A stretch of DNA of 11,563 nt, taken from assembly GCA_010030605.1 (NCBI GenBank), contig RHCK01000020.1, forward strand, positions 1 through 11,563, in the 5' to 3' direction. Position 1 is the first letter of the stretch, and each line of letters starts with the position of its first letter. Of the stretch, positions 1 to 6,310 are shown in pieces. Position numbers and translations under genes: made by a program. The notes below the pieces were generated by a model. That model had not been told where the DNA came from, did no database searches, and saw only the letters and a program-made list of their open reading frames with translations. Source of the DNA: Acidimicrobiia bacterium (GTDB taxonomy: Bacteria > Actinomycetota > Acidimicrobiia > Acidimicrobiales > Ilumatobacteraceae).

Positions 1-28
1 CGTGGGGGTTCAAGTCCCCCCTCGCCCA
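1..28 (+). tRNA. tRNA, 3' part only (cut by the window edge)
   Basis: A T-arm is visible: five G (4-8), loop TTCAAGT (9-15), five C (16-20). It is followed by a seven-base acceptor 3' strand CTCGCCC (21-27) and an A discriminator at 28. CCA is not encoded. The anticodon lies left of the window, so the identity cannot be read. An acceptor starting GGGCGAG with discriminator A would fit tRNA-Val, but that is only a guess. The 3' end of the minus-strand nucleotidyltransferase gene runs antisense into this element. Confidence 0.85.
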
Positions 29-531
29 CTGGTACGTGCTTCGTTCCACCTATCGACAACTCCCCACTGTTGGGCGTTCTCGAGAACGAAGGATTCGTCG
101 AACTCCCGACCCGTGGACAGGATCGACCGGATGTCGTCGGTGTCTCGGGGTCGACCGGCGATGAGTTTGTGGATGATGACATCTTCGATGGTCAGCACCC
201 CGTCGACGGCTCGACGCATGGCACCTCGTTGGTACTCGGTCTCGACGAGGAGAAGGTCGATGACGGTGGACTCGATACGAGCTGACAGCAGGTACGTCAC
301 ACCATCTTCGGATACCTCACGGACCGTGCATCCGACCGACCGGAGTACGTCGGCGACACCCGTGAGACTCGATGCCAAGAAATCAACGTCGACGGTATGA
401 CGAACTTCGAGGCGGTAACGATTGGCGGCGTGGGCACCGATCAGCACCGTCGTGATGCCGTGGTCGGTGAGAAGGTTTCTCAGATCAGCGGCGGACCAAG
501 CCACGCGCCACGGCCTTTCGATGGAACTCAC
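10..531 (-). CDS. AbiEii/MNT-like nucleotidyltransferase, possible toxin
   Basis: The 173-residue protein has the pattern of AbiEii-like (DUF6036-type) nucleotidyltransferases. It shows G32-A33-H34-A35 followed by R44 and the paired acids D48 and D50 (TVDVDF), a third acid D92 (VIDLL), and a C-terminal K122...R127-x-R-D130-x-D-D motif typical of these proteins. In this fold the acids bind metal and nucleotide; known relatives act as toxins of type IV-like or abortive-infection toxin-antitoxin pairs. Target and donor nucleotide cannot be read here. The first in-frame start is GTG at 529-531, which overlaps the upstream small gene by 47 bases; GTG at 502-504 (residue 10) would cut the overlap to 20. 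The stop (10-12) lies inside the T loop of the tRNA on the other strand, so the last six or so residues are antisense tRNA sequence. It could instead be a housekeeping or orphan nucleotidyltransferase. Confidence 0.8.
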   Translation of the reverse strand: MSSIERPWRVAWSAADLRNLLTDHGITTVLIGAHAANRYRLEVRHTVDVDFLASSLTGVADVLRSVGCTVREVSEDGVTYLLSARIESTVIDLLLVETEYQRGAMRRAVDGVLTIEDVIIHKLIAGRPRDTDDIRSILSTGREFDESFVLENAQQWGVVDRWNEARTSGRGGT

Positions 532-697
532 TCTCGGTCTTCAACTCTTCGAGCCCGTGCCGACGGCGATCAGCGTTCGCCTCAACAATTGCCAGCGTCC
601 GCTGCGCGTCATCACCGGGCTCCTGCGTCTCAAGCAACTGCAAGGCGTCAGCCTGACGTTTCATTCGCCGACGGTCGTCCGGGCTCACGGTCCCCAT
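485..697 (-). CDS. Small charged helical protein, possible partner or antitoxin of the nucleotidyltransferase
   Basis: The 70-residue product is rich in Arg, Glu, Gln and Asp and looks almost wholly helical, with no signal peptide or membrane segment. I recognise no family and see no clear helix-turn-helix. Its reality is supported by three things: a TATCCT box seven bases before the ATG, matching the spacing at two other starts in this window; codon use like that of its neighbours (mostly G/C third bases); and an overlap with the next gene in the same direction, which implies translational coupling. A small gene just upstream of and overlapping an AbiEii-like nucleotidyltransferase is the expected place for an antitoxin or accessory subunit, but that role is inferred from position only. 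Confidence 0.6.
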   Translation of the reverse strand: MGTVSPDDRRRMKRQADALQLLETQEPGDDAQRTLAIVEANADRRRHGLEELKTESEFHRKAVARGLVRR

Positions 698-704
698 GCC
701 CGAC

Positions 705-710
705 AGGATA
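705..710 (-). promoter_or_regulatory. Candidate -10 box TATCCT for a leaderless transcript of the small-protein/nucleotidyltransferase unit
   Basis: Read on the minus strand, TATCCT (TANNNT) is followed by seven bases (GTCGGGC) and the ATG of the 70-residue gene. No Shine-Dalgarno sequence is seen. That spacing puts the transcription start at or beside the start codon. No clear -35 was seen. Confidence 0.4.
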
Positions 711-760
711 CGCCTGTGGACGAGGGAAAGTTCGGAGCTGAAAGAATGTGGCGGGTGATC

Positions 761-776
761 GACGCCCTGAGGCGTC
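761..776. terminator. Hairpin with 6-bp stem and CTGA loop, no T-tract
   Basis: GACGCC (761-766) pairs perfectly with GGCGTC (771-776) across a four-base loop. Neither side carries a run of T, so it is at most a weak or Rho-assisted terminator, or a stem in the spacer upstream of the small-protein promoter. Confidence 0.3.
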
Positions 777-780
777 TTAG

Positions 781-817
781 TCGGTGATGACTCCCGCCGC
801 GGCGCTCACATCACCGA
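781..817. terminator. Inverted repeat, 9-bp arms, downstream of the alkylsulfatase-like gene
   Basis: TCGGTGATG (781-789) and CATCACCGA (809-817) are perfect 9-bp arms around a 19-base loop that itself holds the 10-bp palindrome CGCCGCGGCG (795-804). It lies 83 bases past the stop of the minus-strand hydrolase, a place that suits a transcript end. It lacks a T-tract and could equally be an operator. The rest of the gap from 698 to 899 shows no coding pattern that I trust. Confidence 0.35.
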
Positions 818-899
818 AATCAATTGACACGACGTCGCCAATCACAGTTGCGCCAGTCACGACTGCTTCACCCTGACCCGTACCCTGGTACGTGTCGAT

Positions 900-2171
900 T
901 CAGTTCTCGTCGATTTTCTGTCGGGAGTCGTGCATGGCCGCTCGGTAGATGCCGGTGGCCATCATGCTCGTCTCACTGCGACGTCGTTGTTCGTACACCG
1001 CGGCACGGATGCCGTGAACGATCTTCGATTCCGGTTCGGCCAACGCCGCCATCTCCACCAGATGACAGGCCAGACGGAGTTCGCCGTCGGCGGCCAAGGC
1101 TTCGCCCCGACGAGCCAACACGTCGGCCCCGCCGGCCAACGCCGCCATCTCGCGCGCCAATTCCATCTCTCGCGCCGGCTTCAGGTGTGCGGGATTACCG
1201 TCGTACCAACCGCCGTACAAGCGCCAGATGTTGCGCACCACGAATTCGGGTTCGTCGTATGTGGCCTTCAAGAACGGTCTCGTCGCCAGTTCGTCGGGCA
1301 ACTTCACGGTGTGGATGATGTCGTCCAGCCGGGCCCCGGCGTTCATCAGCGCGAGGGTGGAGTCGTGCAGGAACTCCAGAGCCGACGCGGTGTCGTTCAG
1401 AACCATTGCCACCCGGTCGCGACCACCGATGGCCGGCCCGTGCGCGGGCAACATCAACTCGGGTCCGAGTGCGGCCATCTCGCGGAGTGCCACCGCCCAG
1501 TCCCAGGCGTAACGCTGCACCTTTTGCGGATTGCCTGCATTCGGAAACTGCCAGATGAAGAAGTCGCCGACCACGACCGCCTTCGCGTCGGGCACCCATG
1601 CCCAGGTGTGGTCATCGGTTTCGCCCCGCGCGTGGTGCAACTCGAAGACCCGACCTCCGACGTCGAGCGTCGTGGACTCGCGATAGGTCACGTCGGGATA
1701 GACGAATTTTTTCGGAAACGTCGGCGCCGGCAGACGGAACTGCCGCATGTTGATGTGACCGTTGTAGCCGTTGGTCAACTTGTAGCGATCGAAGCGCGCC
1801 GTGATGGCTTCGTGGCCGACGTATCGAATGCGGGGAAATCCGAGTTTCGTGGCGTCGGAATCGAAAGCGTGGGCACCACCCACGTGGTCGGTGTGACCGT
1901 GCGTGTACACCGCGGTGTTCACGCGGGAATCGGTGTAGCGACGGAACTCCTCCACGACGCTCGGGGCCGACAACGCGTGTGACACGTCGAAGAGCACGTG
2001 GCCGTCGGTGGTTTCGAAACTGACGACGTTGCTGAACGACTCGATCACCGCGACGCCGTCGTCGAGTTCCTCCACTTCGGTGGCCGAGGTGGTCACCGTC
2101 AGCTTCAAACCATCCTCGGACGTGCCGTCGATGATTGCGGCGGATTTGTCGAGCATTCCCGTGCGTGCCAT
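900..2171 (-). CDS. Metallo-beta-lactamase-fold hydrolase with alkylsulfatase dimerisation domain
   Basis: The 423-residue protein has the zinc motif HxHxDH as H91-G-H93-T-D95-H96. Further likely metal-site residues are E184/D187 (GETDDH), D203 (VVGDF) and H244 (PAHG). Residues about 305-333 carry NIWRLYGGWYDGNPAHL, the hallmark of the alkylsulfatase dimerisation region of SdsA1/BDS1-type enzymes, which cleave long-chain alkyl sulfates to alcohol and sulfate. The C-terminal SCP2-like domain of full SdsA1 (about 650 residues) is absent, and no signal peptide is visible, so this is a shorter and probably cytoplasmic relative whose substrate may not be a sulfate ester. The start is ATG at 2169-2171; no strong ribosome site or TANNNT box precedes it. 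The gene is divergent from the SDR gene, with 75 bases between them. Family assignment is firm; substrate is unknown. Confidence 0.9.
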   Translation of the reverse strand: MARTGMLDKSAAIIDGTSEDGLKLTVTTSATEVEELDDGVAVIESFSNVVSFETTDGHVLFDVSHALSAPSVVEEFRRYTDSRVNTAVYTHGHTDHVGGAHAFDSDATKLGFPRIRYVGHEAITARFDRYKLTNGYNGHINMRQFRLPAPTFPKKFVYPDVTYRESTTLDVGGRVFELHHARGETDDHTWAWVPDAKAVVVGDFFIWQFPNAGNPQKVQRYAWDWAVALREMAALGPELMLPAHGPAIGGRDRVAMVLNDTASALEFLHDSTLALMNAGARLDDIIHTVKLPDELATRPFLKATYDEPEFVVRNIWRLYGGWYDGNPAHLKPAREMELAREMAALAGGADVLARRGEALAADGELRLACHLVEMAALAEPESKIVHGIRAAVYEQRRRSETSMMATGIYRAAMHDSRQKIDEN

Positions 2172-2246
2172 GTCTGCAGTCTGTCATCTTCATCGGTTCA
2201 ACAGTGCCGATTAGTGTGACCACGACGTGTTCGAAGGGGGACGGCA
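2172..2246. promoter_or_regulatory. Divergent intergenic region between the hydrolase and SDR genes
   Basis: Seventy-five bases separate the two divergent starts, so promoters for both must lie here or inside the genes. I could not pick convincing -35/-10 pairs by eye. The only clear signal is AAGGGGG at 2234-2240, six bases before the ATG at 2247: a good Shine-Dalgarno sequence that fixes the SDR start. Confidence 0.5.
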
Positions 2247-3047
2247 ATGAAGGTCGAAGAATTGTTCTCGGTGAAAGGCAAGGTCGCTCTGGTGACCGGC
2301 GGGTCACGAGGAATCGGAGAGATGATCGCGGCGGGTTATCTGGAGAATGGCGCGAAGGTGTACATCAGCTCGCGCAAGAAGGATCAATGCGACGCCACCG
2401 CGAAGCGCTTGTCGGATCGATACGGCGCCGAATGCATCTCGATTCCCGCCAACCTGTCCGATCTGGCGGGCATCGATGCCCTCACGGCCGAGTTGAAGGC
2501 TCGTGAGGATCACATCGACATCCTCGTGAACAACGCCGGGGTGTCTTGGGGCGCACCCCTCGACGAGTTTCCCGAGATCGGCTGGGACAAAGTGTTCGAC
2601 ACCAACGTGAAGGGTGTCTTCTTTCTCACCCAGCGACTGCTCCCACTCCTCGAGGCTCGTGCCACCAAAGACGAGCCGTCGTACGTCATCAACATCGGTT
2701 CGATCGACGGATTGCGCTCGGCATCGTTCGACACCCAGAGCTACGGACCTTCGAAGGCCGCGTTGCACACGTTGACTCAGCAGTTGGCGGGCAAGTTGGC
2801 CAAGCGCAACATCATCGCCAATGCCATCGCCCCCGGGCCTTTTCCCACGTGGATGTTGAGCACCGGAGTCGGAACCGGTGGTGACGTGGAAAACACCGAC
2901 TGGGACGCCGTGGGACGTTTGAATCCGCGCAAGCGAGTGGGAACCCCCGAGGACATTTCGGGTCTCGCGATCTTCCTGAGTTCGCGAGCGTGTGGTTTCA
3001 CCGTCGGTGCGGTGATCACGTGCGACGGAGGAACCGTCGTCTCCTGA
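2247..3047 (+). CDS. Short-chain dehydrogenase/reductase (classical SDR, RhlG/FabG-like)
   Basis: The 266-residue protein is a complete classical SDR. The cofactor loop TGGSRGIG is at 17-24, NNAG at 95-98, and the catalytic tetrad is N120, S152, Y166 and K170 (YGPSK), followed by the PGPFPT turn at 196-201. R43 and K44 after the second strand favour NADPH over NADH. It would interconvert an alcohol and a ketone, or reduce a 3-oxoacyl thioester, in the cytoplasm; the substrate cannot be read. A good Shine-Dalgarno (2234-2240) supports the start. The EthA-like monooxygenase gene follows after 40 bases in the same direction. A ketone-forming SDR beside a Baeyer-Villiger enzyme is a sensible alcohol-to-ketone-to-ester pair, but this coupling is inference. 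Confidence 0.93.
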   Translation: MKVEELFSVKGKVALVTGGSRGIGEMIAAGYLENGAKVYISSRKKDQCDATAKRLSDRYGAECISIPANLSDLAGIDALTAELKAREDHIDILVNNAGVSWGAPLDEFPEIGWDKVFDTNVKGVFFLTQRLLPLLEARATKDEPSYVINIGSIDGLRSASFDTQSYGPSKAALHTLTQQLAGKLAKRNIIANAIAPGPFPTWMLSTGVGTGGDVENTDWDAVGRLNPRKRVGTPEDISGLAIFLSSRACGFTVGAVITCDGGTVVS

Positions 3048-3073
3048 CGATGACCTGTCCGCACGACCGGCAC

Positions 3074-3079
3074 TAGGGT
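3074..3079 (+). promoter_or_regulatory. Candidate -10 box TAGGGT for a leaderless monooxygenase transcript
   Basis: TAGGGT (TANNNT) ends eight bases before the ATG at 3088, and no Shine-Dalgarno sequence is present. The spacing fits a transcript starting at or next to the start codon. The gene may therefore have its own promoter besides read-through from the SDR gene. Confidence 0.4.
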
Positions 3080-3087
3080 CAGTCGTC

Positions 3088-4578
3088 ATGGAAGCGAACT
3101 ACTCGGACAACCATGTCGATGTCCTGATCGTCGGTGCCGGCATCTCCGGCATCGGAGCGGCGTATCACCTTCAAACCCTGTGTCCCGATCGTTCGTTCAC
3201 CATTCTCGAAGGACGCTCCGACATCGGTGGCACCTGGGATCTCTTCCGTTACCCCGGAGTTCGTAGCGACAGCGACATGCACACACTCGGGTTCAGCTTC
3301 AAGCCGTGGACCGAAGCCAAGTCCATCGCCGACGGCCCGTCCATCATGAAGTACCTCCGCGAGACGGTGTCCGAGTACGGCATCGATCGACACATTCGTT
3401 TCGATCACTGGGTCACCAGCGCATCGTGGGACACGGCCACGTCGACCTGGACGATCACGGCAACCGACAAGCGCAACGATCGCACGACCACCTTCACCTG
3501 CAACTTCTTGTTCATGTGCTCGGGTTATTACTCCTACAAGGAGGGCTTCACTCCCGAATTCACGGGCCGTGAGAACTTCCGAGGAACCATCGTCCATCCC
3601 CAGAAGTGGCCCGAGAATCTGGAGTACGCCGGCAAGAAGGTCGTCGTCATCGGATCGGGCGCCACGGCCGTGACCATCGTTCCGGCCATGGCCACCTCCG
3701 CCGCGCACGTCACGATGCTTCAGCGATCGCCGACTTACATGGTGGCCCGTCCCGACCATGACGCGATCGCCGACACGCTGCGCAAGTTCCTTCCCTCGAA
3801 AACGGCGTATGCGATCACGCGGGCGAAGAACATCTTCTTCACGAAGTACTTCTACAACCGCACCCGCACACAGCCGGAGAAGGTGAAGCAGTTGGTGTTG
3901 GGCGGGGTGCGCAAGGCTCTCGGTCCGGAATTCGACGTCGACACGCACTTCACACCGTCGTACAACCCTTGGGATCAGCGCATGTGCCTGGTTCCCAACG
4001 GCGACTTCTTCACGGCGATCAACAGCGGCAAGGCCAGTGTGGTCACCGACCACATCGATCGTTTCGTGGAGAACGGCGTTCAGTTGGTGTCGGGTCGTGT
4101 GTTGGAAGCCGACATCATCATCACCGCCACCGGCCTCAATCTCGTCACGCTCGGAGAGATGAGTGTCGAGGTCGACGGTCGCGAGATCGACTTCGCCAAG
4201 ACCTGGACGTACAAGGGACTGGCGTACTCCGATGTTCCGAATTTGGTGTCGACGTTCGGCTACATCAACGCGTCGTGGACCCTGCGCGCCGACGTGGTGA
4301 GCAAGTACGTGTGCCGCTTGCTGAATCACATGAAAGCCACGGGCACCCAACAGGCCACACCGCGCCTTCGCCCCGAGGATGCGAACATGCCCGAGCGTCC
4401 CTGGATCGACGATTTCTCGGCTGGCTACATGCTGCGCGTCATGCACCTCATGCCCAAACAGGGTGACCATGAACCGTGGATCAATCCGCAGTTGATCGCG
4501 CGCGACAAGCAGATCATCGTGAAGGCACCCATCGACGACGGGGCCATGCAGTTCACGAAAACGCCGGCTCTGGTCTGA
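3088..4578 (+). CDS. EthA-like Baeyer-Villiger flavin monooxygenase
   Basis: The 496-residue protein matches mycobacterial EthA (489 residues) closely along its whole length as I remember that sequence, including GGTWDLFRYPG, YNPWDQR and LVPNGD. FAD binds at GAGISG (16-21) and NADPH at GSGATA (189-194). The Baeyer-Villiger fingerprint FxGxxxHxxxW is F164, G166, H170 and W174, and the ATG motif is at 347-349. Such enzymes use NADPH, O2 and FAD to insert oxygen beside a ketone, giving an ester or lactone; EthA also oxidises sulfur and activates ethionamide. The native substrate here is unknown. The gene follows the SDR and overlaps the convergent desaturase-family gene by 26 bases at its 3' end. 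No divergent EthR-type repressor is present, so regulation differs from the M. tuberculosis ethA locus. Confidence 0.93.
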   Translation: MEANYSDNHVDVLIVGAGISGIGAAYHLQTLCPDRSFTILEGRSDIGGTWDLFRYPGVRSDSDMHTLGFSFKPWTEAKSIADGPSIMKYLRETVSEYGIDRHIRFDHWVTSASWDTATSTWTITATDKRNDRTTTFTCNFLFMCSGYYSYKEGFTPEFTGRENFRGTIVHPQKWPENLEYAGKKVVVIGSGATAVTIVPAMATSAAHVTMLQRSPTYMVARPDHDAIADTLRKFLPSKTAYAITRAKNIFFTKYFYNRTRTQPEKVKQLVLGGVRKALGPEFDVDTHFTPSYNPWDQRMCLVPNGDFFTAINSGKASVVTDHIDRFVENGVQLVSGRVLEADIIITATGLNLVTLGEMSVEVDGREIDFAKTWTYKGLAYSDVPNLVSTFGYINASWTLRADVVSKYVCRLLNHMKATGTQQATPRLRPEDANMPERPWIDDFSAGYMLRVMHLMPKQGDHEPWINPQLIARDKQIIVKAPIDDGAMQFTKTPALV

Positions 4579-5485
4579 TCGTGTCGGGCTGCCAGCCCGG
4601 ACCAGCGAACACGTACTTCAATCGGTCGTTGAGATTGTCGGCCGACACCACGTCCTTGGCGATGTTCACGAACTCGCCGTAGGCCATCTTCACGGGGTTG
4701 TTGGTGCGAATGTTCTTGGTCAGTCCGTACTGCACCTGACGAATCTCGGGCTCGAACGTCTTGAAGAAGCGATCCCAAATGATGAGGATTCCGCCGTAGT
4801 TCTTGTCGATGTACTGCTTGTTCGCTCCGTGGTGCACCCGATGGTGTGACGGTGTGTTGAAGATCTTCTCGATCGGTTCGGGCAGTCGATCGATCGCTTC
4901 GGTGTGAATCCAGTACTGATACAACAAGTTCAGTTGACGCGCCTTCAGGAACGTGCTGTATCGATAACCCAGAAGCGACATCGGCCAGTAGACCCAGGTC
5001 GTCAGCACACCGGACCAGGTTTGGCGAAGAGCGGTCGAGAGGTTGTAGCGGCGCCCCGAGTGGTGTGCCACGTGGTCGGCCCAGAACAACCGCACCTCGT
5101 GCATCCATCGATGGTTCCAGTAGTAGAGAAAGTCCCACACGATCATGGCGCTGAGAATCGAGCCACGGTGCGAGCCGATGTTGCTCACGCGATGCCGAAA
5201 CATGAAACCATGCACGCGGCGATAGAGGCCATCGAGGGCGAAACCCACCACGATCGATCCAACCAGCAGACCCAAGCTGCCGGCGGTGTCCTTCTTCTCG
5301 TATCCGAGGGGCACCAAACGATCCGGTACCGGATCACCATTGTCGATGGGAGCAACGGCATCGACCGGCGGAAGGTCGCGCAGTCCTCGTCGTTTCAAGG
5401 TTCGGTGTTCCCAGATCATGGTCGCGACGAACGCGGGCAGAGTCAGCTTGTCGATCAGATCGATCTTCTTCAGCGGACTGGCCAT
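4553..5485 (-). CDS. Fatty acid hydroxylase/sterol desaturase family di-iron membrane enzyme, alkylglycerol monooxygenase-like
   Basis: From ATG at 5483-5485 the protein has 310 residues. With the upstream GTG at 5525-5527 it would have 324, and the residues below use that longer numbering. The histidine clusters of the superfamily are complete: H139xxxH143, H152xxH155H156 and H229xxH232H233, plus H208. They bind two irons that activate O2 to hydroxylate or desaturate a lipid at the membrane. The stretch around 226-258 (PSHHRVHHG, then YIDKNYGG and LIIWDR) is very like alkylglycerol monooxygenase, an ether-lipid cleaving enzyme, more than like C-5 sterol desaturase. Hydrophobic segments flank the clusters. 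I prefer the ATG because a TACCGT box sits seven bases upstream and neither start has a ribosome site. The 3' end overlaps the convergent monooxygenase gene by 26 bases. Confidence 0.88.
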   Translation of the reverse strand: MASPLKKIDLIDKLTLPAFVATMIWEHRTLKRRGLRDLPPVDAVAPIDNGDPVPDRLVPLGYEKKDTAGSLGLLVGSIVVGFALDGLYRRVHGFMFRHRVSNIGSHRGSILSAMIVWDFLYYWNHRWMHEVRLFWADHVAHHSGRRYNLSTALRQTWSGVLTTWVYWPMSLLGYRYSTFLKARQLNLLYQYWIHTEAIDRLPEPIEKIFNTPSHHRVHHGANKQYIDKNYGGILIIWDRFFKTFEPEIRQVQYGLTKNIRTNNPVKMAYGEFVNIAKDVVSADNLNDRLKYVFAGPGWQPDTIRPEPAFS

Positions 5486-5492
5486 TCGCGAC

Positions 5493-5498
5493 ACGGTA
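5493..5498 (-). promoter_or_regulatory. Candidate -10 box TACCGT for a leaderless desaturase-family transcript
   Basis: On the minus strand TACCGT (TANNNT) is followed by seven bases and the ATG at 5485. This is the same layout as at 705-710 and 3074-3079. It decides the start in favour of this ATG over the GTG at 5527. Confidence 0.4.
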
Positions 5499-5527
5499 AT
5501 GGGGCACGGCCCGCTCCATCCACGCAC

Positions 5528-5546
5528 GCTAAGAATTCGTGAAGAA
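5528..5546 (+). promoter_or_regulatory. Candidate OmpR/KdpE-type operator: imperfect 11-bp-spaced direct repeat
   Basis: GCTAAGAA (5528-5535) and GTGAAGAA (5539-5546) match in six of eight bases and start 11 bases apart, one helical turn, as do half-sites of OmpR/PhoB-family regulators. The first half-site is identical to 9102-9109, upstream of the permease. It lies in the divergent region between the desaturase-family and DUF4118 genes. No good TANNNT box for the DUF4118 gene was seen in this gap. Confidence 0.25.
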
Positions 5547-5585
5547 GAACGAGTCGAACGAAAGCCGTGAGCAGAATCACCGGCG

Positions 5586-6287
5586 GTGTTCTACGGAGAG
5601 CGACGTCCAATTGCGGGGTGGTGGCTGTGGCTCGTTGCTTCCCTGTCCCTCTTCGTCATTTGTCTCGCGACCTCGCCCGTTCGCGCGAATATGAGTTTGG
5701 TCAACACGGCGTTGGCGTTGGCCTGCGTGACGACCGTCGTTGCGATTCTCGATTGGCGATCCGGCGTCGCAAATTCGATCGTCGCCGCACTGTCGCTCAA
5801 TTACTTTCATACCGAGCCAACTCACTCGTTGCGCATCACGGCGGCCTCGGACGTGTGGATGGTCGTGCTGTTGAGTGCTCTCGGACTCGGGGTGAGTGCT
5901 TCGACGGCGTTTCGGTGGCGGCGATCTCTCGTCGCCGAACGCCGACTTTCGGCCGAGCAGGTCAATTCCCGGCTGCTGTCCGATGCCTTCGGTGTTCGTC
6001 AGGCCGACTCGTTGTGGCACGACTCCGTCGACGCTCTGGCTGAGGGCATGTCCTTGATCGACGTGCGGCTCACGACGGATGCCGATATTCGTCTGCCGCG
6101 CATCGCGAGGCAGTCGGGAGACGATTCCGGACTCGTACTCGTTCCTGAATCGGGCGCTCTGGTGGAATTCCGCAACGACCGCCTCAAGAGCCGATTGATC
6201 CTGACTCCGCAACGTGGGGTGGGGGCAGTTGAGGTACGGCGCGAGGTAGTTTTCGCCTTCGTCGACGCGTACGAATTGACCATCTGA
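5586..6287 (+). CDS. Standalone DUF4118 (KdpD-type transmembrane) protein without kinase domain
   Basis: The 233-residue protein starts at GTG 5586; an in-frame stop at 5568 excludes a longer form. It has about four hydrophobic segments (roughly 12-29, 37-54, 58-72, 88-106) with NYFHTEPTHSLRI at 72-84, the loop motif of the KdpD transmembrane module DUF4118. The next gene has the matching NWYLIPPYHTLRI. A basic turn (110-120) then leads to about 100 soluble residues that look like a shortened GAF-like region ending where the GAF part of KdpD ends. No H-box, N-box or G-boxes exist. In KdpD this module helps sense potassium or turgor, so a role as sensor partner or as an antagonist of the downstream kinase is plausible but inferred. 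It is co-directional with the kinase gene, 23 bases apart, and likely in one operon. It might also be a decayed KdpD copy. Confidence 0.82.
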   Translation: MFYGERRPIAGWWLWLVASLSLFVICLATSPVRANMSLVNTALALACVTTVVAILDWRSGVANSIVAALSLNYFHTEPTHSLRITAASDVWMVVLLSALGLGVSASTAFRWRRSLVAERRLSAEQVNSRLLSDAFGVRQADSLWHDSVDALAEGMSLIDVRLTTDADIRLPRIARQSGDDSGLVLVPESGALVEFRNDRLKSRLILTPQRGVGAVEVRREVVFAFVDAYELTI

Positions 6288-6295
6288 ATCGAGGT

Positions 6296-6310
6296 CCCAC
6301 CGGGGGTGGG
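6296..6310 (+). promoter_or_regulatory. Hairpin touching the kinase start codon
   Basis: CCCACC (6296-6301) pairs perfectly with GGTGGG (6305-6310) across a GGG loop, and the GTG start begins at 6311. The stem occupies the ribosome-binding zone of the kinase gene. It may lower translation or make it depend on ribosomes finishing the DUF4118 gene, which stops at 6287. A GTG at 6341 is the alternative start outside the stem. Confidence 0.35.

Noticed and set aside
29..894. The 10-mer CTGGTACGTG occurs just after the tRNA (29-38) and just downstream of the hydrolase gene (885-894), bracketing the nucleotidyltransferase unit like attachment-site repeats.
   Set aside because: It does not include the tRNA 3' end itself, is only 10 bases, and one such exact pair is expected by chance in about 900 bases. 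No integrase is present.
930..1982. Long open frame (350 codons) on the plus strand opposite the hydrolase gene.
   Set aside because: Its product has no recognisable motif and it is a mirror of the GC-biased minus-strand gene, which has full catalytic motifs.
3079..4470. Long open frame (463 codons) on the minus strand opposite the monooxygenase gene.
   Set aside because: Low-complexity His/Arg/Val-rich product; the plus-strand gene carries all flavin monooxygenase motifs.
5567..6043. An alternative plus-strand frame starting at GTG 5567, overlapping the DUF4118 gene.
   Set aside because: Its product lacks the hydrophobic segments and the EPTHSLRI motif seen in the frame from 5586.
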